From contig JAHWJQ010000067.1 of NCBI GenBank assembly GCA_019348305.1, positions 1-10,054 on the forward strand: a stretch of DNA of 10,054 nt, read 5' to 3'. Position 1 is the stretch's first letter; each line of letters opens with the position of its first letter. The notes under the pieces were generated by a model that was not told the DNA's origin, searched no databases, and worked only from the letters and a program-made list of their open reading frames with translations. This stretch comes from Actinomycetota bacterium. Lineage in GTDB: Bacteria > Actinomycetota > Acidimicrobiia > Acidimicrobiales > CADCTF01. Made by a program: the position numbers and the translations under genes. Shown one piece after another: positions 6,404 to 10,054 of the stretch.

Positions 6404-7315
6404 TCAGGGCGCGGCAGCCGCTGCCACCTCTCGCCGCCAGTAGGCGAGGACATCGGCCAGGGTCTGGTCGAGCGGTATCTGGGGCTGCCAACCGGTGGCC
6501 TTGACCAGCCGGCCGGGATCGCCCCGCAGGACGGGCAGATCCCCCGGTCGCATCTCCACCGTCCCCGTCGACAGCTCGAGCGGCACGCCGGACAGCTCGA
6601 TGAGCCGCCGCGCCAGGTCGCCGATCGCCAGGTCTCTTCCGGAACAGACGTTGTAGGTCTCCCCCGGCTCTCCGTCGAGCAGCAACAGCCGGTACGCCCT
6701 GACCACGTCGCGCACGTCGGTGAGGTCTCTGCGGGGGGTGGGGTTGCCCATCTCCAGTTGACCGACGCCCGACCGCTCGGCCTCCACGATGCGCCTCGCC
6801 AGGGCGGACACGACGAAGGTGGGCGACTGCCCTGGCCCCACGTGATTGAACGGGCGAGCCACCACCACCGGCAGCCCGAAGCCGAGCCAGGCCTGGGCCG
6901 CTGCCACCTCGGCAGCCACCTTGCTGGCCGCATACGGCGACACCGGCTGCACGGCGGTCTCCTCGCCCAGGGGAAGTTGGGCCGCCGACACCGATCCGTA
7001 CACCTCGGCCGAGCTCACAACGAGCACCCGGGGGGCCGCGGGCTGGCGGCGGGCGGAGTCGAGCACGTGGACCGTGCCCTGGGCATTGACCAAGAAGGTG
7101 GCCGGCGGGTCCTCCCACGAAGACCCGACATGAGACCACCCGGCGAGGTGGTACACGGCCTCGGGGGCGTAGGACTCGAACAGCTCCTGCACTGCGGCCC
7201 GGTCGGTCACATTGACGTCCTCGCCGGTGGCCAGGACCTCGTCACCCACATCCCGGAGGTGGCTGACGAGCCAGCGCCCGGCGAAGCCCCGGCCTCCGGT
7301 GACGAGGGCGCGCAT
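6404..7315 (-). CDS. rmd: GDP-6-deoxy-D-mannose reductase (Rmd)-like SDR-family NDP-sugar enzyme
   Basis: This 303-residue extended short-chain dehydrogenase has ATG at 7315-7313 and TGA at 6406-6404. Visible features are the NAD(P)-binding TGGRGFAG (6-13), HLAG (56-59), SSAEVYG with the catalytic Ser region (101-107), and the YXXXK pair Y128/K132 in SPYAASK. The substrate-side motif ARPFNHVGPGQ (153-163), then RRDLTDVRDVVRAY (195-208) and YNVCSG (221-226), match Rmd, which reduces GDP-4-keto-6-deoxy-D-mannose to GDP-D-rhamnose in the cytoplasm. Gmd-type dehydratases instead carry a TGXTGQDG N-terminus and are longer, so Gmd is unlikely; another NDP-4-keto-sugar reductase or epimerase remains possible. 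The open frame extends to 8362 but that part is only an out-of-frame reading of the glycosyltransferase. It is the last gene of the GT4 operon, 44 bp after 7360. There is no clear Shine-Dalgarno; CTAGCG directly precedes the ATG. Confidence 0.88.
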   Translation of the reverse strand: MRALVTGGRGFAGRWLVSHLRDVGDEVLATGEDVNVTDRAAVQELFESYAPEAVYHLAGWSHVGSSWEDPPATFLVNAQGTVHVLDSARRQPAAPRVLVVSSAEVYGSVSAAQLPLGEETAVQPVSPYAASKVAAEVAAAQAWLGFGLPVVVARPFNHVGPGQSPTFVVSALARRIVEAERSGVGQLEMGNPTPRRDLTDVRDVVRAYRLLLLDGEPGETYNVCSGRDLAIGDLARRLIELSGVPLELSTGTVEMRPGDLPVLRGDPGRLVKATGWQPQIPLDQTLADVLAYWRREVAAAAAP

Positions 7316-7359
7316 CGCTAGACGGTGTCGGGCGAAGGGCAGCCGGCCATGCCAGCACC
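7316..7359 (-). other. 44-bp intergenic spacer between GT4 gene and rmd-like gene
   Basis: No stem-loop, convincing ribosome site or TANNNT promoter box is evident on the minus strand here. The rmd-like gene is therefore most simply read as part of the same transcript as the upstream glycosyltransferases. A tiny ATG-TAG reading frame (10 codons) lies inside the spacer but has no supporting signal. Confidence 0.4.
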
Positions 7360-8559
7360 CTACCGAGGGGCTGGCTTCGCCCCCGCGACCTCCCGGTAGA
7401 CCGCCTCGTGGGCAGCCGCGGTCGCATCCCAGGTGTAACGACCAGCAACCTCCAGGCCGAGGCGGCGGCGGCGGGCACCGTCTCCGCTCCCGCCGTCGCC
7501 CTGCAGGAGGCGGTCGAGGGCAGCGGCCAACCCGTCGGGGTCGCCGGCCGTGGTCGCCACCGCGGCCCCACCCGCCAGGTCCTCCATCACCGATCCCCGG
7601 GTGGTCACCGTTGGCGCGCCGCAGGCCAGCGCCTCGAGCACGGGCAGGCCGAACCCCTCCTCCAGGGAGGGGTAGACCACGGCTGCCGCCTGGCGCAGCA
7701 ACGGGGGCAGGGCGACGTCGGGGACGAAGCCGGTGCGGACGATGCGGGAGGCATTGGGACTGGCCGCCACCGCCCGCTCGAACGGCTCGTTCCCCCACCC
7801 CTTGCCGCCGACGACGGCGAGCTGAAGCTCGGGGTGGTCGGCGGCCACGGCGTCGAAGGCTCGGACCAGCGTGGCGAGGTCCTTGCGCGGTTCGAGGGTG
7901 CCCACGAAGGCCACATAGGGGCGCCGCAGCCCCAGCACCGCCACCCGGGCGGCGTCGGCATCGCCGTCGCATTCGGGTCGGAACAGCCCGTGGTCGACGC
8001 CGTGGGGGATCACGTGGACGGGGCACTGCGGATGGACGAGCTCCTCCAGGCGCCTGGCGGTGGGGCCGCTCACGCAGACGATGGCCGCCGCCAGCTCCGC
8101 TGCAGCCCGTATGGCCCGCTTGAACACGGCGACCTTGACCTTCTCGTGCCACTCGGGATGGTCGAAGAAGGTGAGGTCGTGCACCGTGACCACCTTCGGG
8201 AGCTTGGCCACCTCGGGCATCGTGTAGTGCGGCCCGTGGTGGACAGCCACTCCCCACCGGTCGACGAAACGGGGGCTCGCCAGCTGCTCCCACACCAAGC
8301 GGCGGGCTCGGGAGTCGGGCACCACAGGCTTCACCTCGGCCCCCGGGGCCAGCGCCTCCCACCGGCGAGCGTCGGAGCGCCGCGCCTGCAACCTGAGCTC
8401 CAGCCCCCCCCGGGCGTGCAGGGCCCGGGCCAGCTCGATCACGTAGCGGCCGGCCCCCCGCGGTTCGGCCGGCACCGCGCTCACGTCGAGCCCGACGGCC
8501 AGCCGGGGTGACGGCACCGGTGTGGTCACCCCGCTCTGGGGGCCGCTCGGGCCCGTCAC
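7360..8559 (-). CDS. GT4-family glycosyltransferase (GT-B fold)
   Basis: This 399-residue protein starts at GTG 8559-8557, which overlaps the upstream stop; GTG 8529 (10 codons later) is an alternative start. The stop is TAG 7362-7360. N-terminal Rossmann half: AVGLDVSAV with the Gly-rich donor loop GAGRY (35-39), HHGPHYT (107-113) and VHDLTFFDH (126-134). C-terminal half: FVGTLEPRKDL (218-228), VVGGKGWGN (249-257), and the E-X7-E signature EGFGLPVLE with E301 and E309. This is the retaining GT4 pattern, closest in appearance to mannosyl/rhamnosyltransferases acting on polyprenyl-linked O-chain-like glycans. It has no signal peptide or membrane helix, so it should work at the cytoplasmic membrane face. 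The neighbouring GT4s and the Rmd-like gene suggest GDP-D-rhamnose or GDP-mannose as donor; this is inference. Length is normal for the family. Confidence 0.94.
   Translation of the reverse strand: MTGPSGPQSGVTTPVPSPRLAVGLDVSAVPAEPRGAGRYVIELARALHARGGLELRLQARRSDARRWEALAPGAEVKPVVPDSRARRLVWEQLASPRFVDRWGVAVHHGPHYTMPEVAKLPKVVTVHDLTFFDHPEWHEKVKVAVFKRAIRAAAELAAAIVCVSGPTARRLEELVHPQCPVHVIPHGVDHGLFRPECDGDADAARVAVLGLRRPYVAFVGTLEPRKDLATLVRAFDAVAADHPELQLAVVGGKGWGNEPFERAVAASPNASRIVRTGFVPDVALPPLLRQAAAVVYPSLEEGFGLPVLEALACGAPTVTTRGSVMEDLAGGAAVATTAGDPDGLAAALDRLLQGDGGSGDGARRRRLGLEVAGRYTWDATAAAHEAVYREVAGAKPAPR
8556..8559 (-). promoter_or_regulatory. GTGA stop/start overlap between two GT4 genes
   Basis: The GTG start (8559-8557) and the TGA stop of the upstream GT4 gene (8558-8556) share bases. 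A GGGAG sequence (8575-8571) lies 11 bases before the GTG and could help re-initiation. The two enzymes are therefore probably made in a coupled way. Confidence 0.65.
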
Positions 8560-9641
8560 TTCACCAGCGTCTCCCACAGCTCGACGTGACGCCGCGCCGC
8601 CGCCTCCCACGTCAGCTCGGCGCTGCGCAGCAGCCCCGCCGTCACCAACTCCGACCGCAGCCGCTCGTCGGAGGCTGCCCGCACGATCGCGTTGGCCATG
8701 GCCGTGACATCGAGGGGGTCGACCTCCAGGGCCGCGCCTCCGGTGCTGGGTACTGCGCTGGCCACCACCGGCGTGCACTCCCGCATGGCCTCCACGGGAG
8801 GGAGCCCGAAGCCTTCGACGAGGGGGACGAAGGCCAGGCAGCGGGCCCGGCGGTAGAGCCCGGCCAGCTCGGCCCCCCGCACCTCGCCGGCGAACACGGT
8901 GCCGTGGGGGATGGCGGAGTCGGGAAGGGGGTTGCCCCAACCGTCGGGGCCCACCACCACCAGCGGCCACGGCTCGGGCAGCTCGGGCCGGGCCATGGCG
9001 TAGGCCTCGAGCAGCCGGCGGAGGTTCTTGCGGGGCTGGAGCGTCCCGACGGTGAGCAGGAACCCATCGCGCACCCCCAGCCGGTCCAGCAGCCGCTGGG
9101 CACCCTCGAGGTCGGCCGCCGGCAGGTGGTCGCACCCTTCCTCGACGATCTCGATGCGCTCGGCCTCGACGCCGGCAGCGACGAGGTCGTCGGCGGCCGT
9201 GCGGGCCGGCACCACCATCAGCCGGGCACCGGCCACCGCCCGCTGCAGTGCGGCCTCGTGCCAGTGCCGACCCCGCAGCGGGTAGGCCTCGGGCACCCGG
9301 CGCCACGCCAGGTCGTGCACCATGACCGAGAGCGGCGGGCTCTTGGCCGGCGTCGGGAAGGCCAGCGACGTGGCGTGCATCACGTCCGCGAGCCCAGGGG
9401 CACCGAGCAGCCCACGGTCCCAGGCCCGGGTCAGCATGGGGCCGGGCAGCACCGACGTCCGCAACGGCGGGCCAAGGGCAGCCAGCGGGTCGGGGTTCGA
9501 CTGGGCCCGGCTGGCATGGAGGGTGATGGCCGGCGCGTCGTCGGCCATCGCCCCCAGTCCCTGGAGCAGCCCGTGCACATAGGTGCCGATGCCGCCCGAC
9601 ACGGCGCGGCGCAGCTGCTCGACGACGACCAGGACGTCCAC
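8556..9641 (-). CDS. GT4-family glycosyltransferase (GT-B fold)
   Basis: This 361-residue protein starts at GTG 9641-9639 with AAAGG 7 bases upstream and stops at TGA 8558-8556. The frame continues up to 9860 but only over the previous gene. Features: N-terminal strand VDVLVVVEQL, donor loop SGGIGTY (15-21), HATS (89-92), VMVHDLAWRR (107-115), VEEGCDHLP (166-174), TVGTLQPRKNLRRLLEAY (197-214), VVVGPDGWGN (228-237), and E-X7-E in EGFGLPPVEAM with E276 and E284. It is a retaining GT4 enzyme whose layout closely parallels the next gene downstream (the VHDL, GTL-PRK, GWGN and EGFGLP blocks recur), consistent with an old duplication and sequential roles in building one oligosaccharide repeat. It is cytoplasmic with no membrane helix. 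Sugar specificity cannot be read from the sequence. Confidence 0.94.
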   Translation of the reverse strand: MDVLVVVEQLRRAVSGGIGTYVHGLLQGLGAMADDAPAITLHASRAQSNPDPLAALGPPLRTSVLPGPMLTRAWDRGLLGAPGLADVMHATSLAFPTPAKSPPLSVMVHDLAWRRVPEAYPLRGRHWHEAALQRAVAGARLMVVPARTAADDLVAAGVEAERIEIVEEGCDHLPAADLEGAQRLLDRLGVRDGFLLTVGTLQPRKNLRRLLEAYAMARPELPEPWPLVVVGPDGWGNPLPDSAIPHGTVFAGEVRGAELAGLYRRARCLAFVPLVEGFGLPPVEAMRECTPVVASAVPSTGGAALEVDPLDVTAMANAIVRAASDERLRSELVTAGLLRSAELTWEAAARRHVELWETLVK

Positions 9642-9645
9642 CTCT

Positions 9646-10054
9646 CTACCTTTGCGTGCCGGCGGCGTCTCGGTACAGCCGGACAAGTCCAGCGGCACAG
9701 TCGTCCCACCGGAACCGCGCCGCCTGGACCGGCCCAGACTGGGCAAGCTCGGCCTGGACGCCGGCGTCGTCGACGACCTCGGCAATGGCCGCGGCGAGAG
9801 CATCGACGTCGCCGGGGGGAACCAGGCGGGCAGCGGAACCGACCACCTCGGGCAGTGCACCGGCGGCGGTGGCCACGACAGGGGTACCGGCGGCCATGGC
9901 CTCCAGAGCCGGGAAGCCGAAGCCCTCGTACACCGACGGCAGCACCAGCACCGCCGCCCCGGCCAGCAGGTCGGCCCGGGCCCCGGCGTCCACCCAGCCG
10001 AGGCGGCGCACCCGGCCGCCGTGGCGAGCCATGGCGACGGCGCCGGCGAACGCC
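9646..10054 (-). CDS. GT4-family glycosyltransferase, C-terminal part (5' end outside window)
   Basis: The reading frame enters from the right edge without a stop and ends at TAG 9648-9646, giving 135 visible residues of the C-terminal GT-B half. Visible blocks are RRLGWV, then VLVLPSVYEGFGFPALEAMA with the E-X7-E pair at visible residues 43 and 51, GTPVVAT, and GSAARLVPPGDVDALAAAI, which is the usual nucleotide-sugar binding region of GT4 enzymes, followed by the terminal helix with RFRWDDCAAGLVRLYRDA. An ATG at 10032 is internal to this domain and is not the true start, since a full GT4 would need roughly 220 more residues. It is the first visible gene of the operon, four bases upstream of the next GT4. 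Donor and acceptor are unknown. Confidence 0.93.
   Translation of the reverse strand, partial: AFAGAVAMARHGGRVRRLGWVDAGARADLLAGAAVLVLPSVYEGFGFPALEAMAAGTPVVATAAGALPEVVGSAARLVPPGDVDALAAAIAEVVDDAGVQAELAQSGPVQAARFRWDDCAAGLVRLYRDAAGTQR
9649..9653 (-). promoter_or_regulatory. Ribosome binding site AAAGG overlapping the end of the upstream GT4 gene
   Basis: On the minus strand AAAGG lies 7 bases before GTG 9641 and runs up to the TAG stop (9648-9646) of the upstream gene. Only four bases separate that stop from this start. This fixes the GTG at 9641 as the start and points to coupled translation. Confidence 0.6.

Noticed and set aside
6413..6425. Perfect dyad GGCAGC-C-GCTGCC as a terminator
   Set aside because: The loop is a single base, there is no T-run, and it lies within the Ala-rich end of the rmd-like coding sequence.
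6404..7315. GDP-mannose 4,6-dehydratase (Gmd) as the identity of the SDR gene
   Set aside because: The N-terminal TGXTGQDG motif and the greater length of Gmd are missing, whereas the ARPFNHVGPGQ motif and 303-residue length fit Rmd.
7316..8362. N-terminal extension of the rmd-like frame to 652 residues
   Set aside because: The extra 349 residues are low-complexity Arg/Gly/Pro and coincide with the GT4 gene in its true frame; the SDR fold starts cleanly at MRALVTGG.
9642..9860. 73-residue N-terminal extension of the middle GT4 frame
   Set aside because: It overlaps the upstream GT4 gene and is Pro/Ser/Arg-rich, while GTG 9641 has a good ribosome site and begins the first Rossmann strand.
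1..10054. CRISPR array, defence system, insertion sequence or prophage
   Set aside because: No regularly spaced repeats, transposase, integrase, nuclease or phage-like genes were seen; the gene content is housekeeping plus cell-envelope glycan synthesis.

Overview
The window is very GC-rich, uses GTG starts freely, and packs its genes closely. A large GT2-type glycosyltransferase co-translated with a DUF5719 protein is an actinobacterial hallmark. Together with the style of the CDSC thioredoxin-like protein, this suggests a high-GC actinomycete, plausibly of the class Acidimicrobiia; the class is inference and no rRNA is present to fix it. Nearly the whole window is coding and no gene-free stretch exceeds 300 bases.

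Layout. The + strand opens with the last 170 residues of the membrane protease FtsH (1-513). A 136-bp convergent gap (514-649) follows, holding two sets of short direct repeats. Three minus-strand genes run from 6054 down to 650: a 1150-residue membrane glycosyltransferase (2602-6054), a DUF5719 extracytoplasmic protein overlapping it by 4 bp (1148-2605), and a membrane-anchored thioredoxin-like protein (650-1120). A 120-135 bp divergent region with a recognisable minus-strand promoter and a small inverted repeat separates this operon from a lone + strand small protein gene (about 6190-6402). A second minus-strand operon enters from beyond the right edge: three GT4-family glycosyltransferases in tandem (9646-10054 partial, 8556-9641, 7360-8559), then a short-chain NDP-sugar reductase most like GDP-6-deoxy-D-mannose reductase Rmd (6404-7315).

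How the genes fit together. Rmd makes GDP-D-rhamnose from the Gmd product. Rmd beside three retaining GT4 enzymes recalls the D-rhamnan (common polysaccharide antigen) locus of Pseudomonas aeruginosa, so a D-rhamnose-containing cell-surface glycan is a reasonable proposal. The GT2/DUF5719 pair looks like a separate cell-envelope glycan module: a cytoplasmic GT-A domain fused to a polytopic membrane part and an extracytoplasmic tail, partnered with a secreted or anchored protein built of four similar modules. Two junctions (2602-2605 and 8556-8559) are GTGA overlaps typical of translational coupling.

No RNA genes, insertion sequences, CRISPR arrays or defence genes were seen. The most interesting unknowns are the DUF5719/fused-transferase pair, the small + strand protein, and the repeats between ftsH and the thioredoxin gene.
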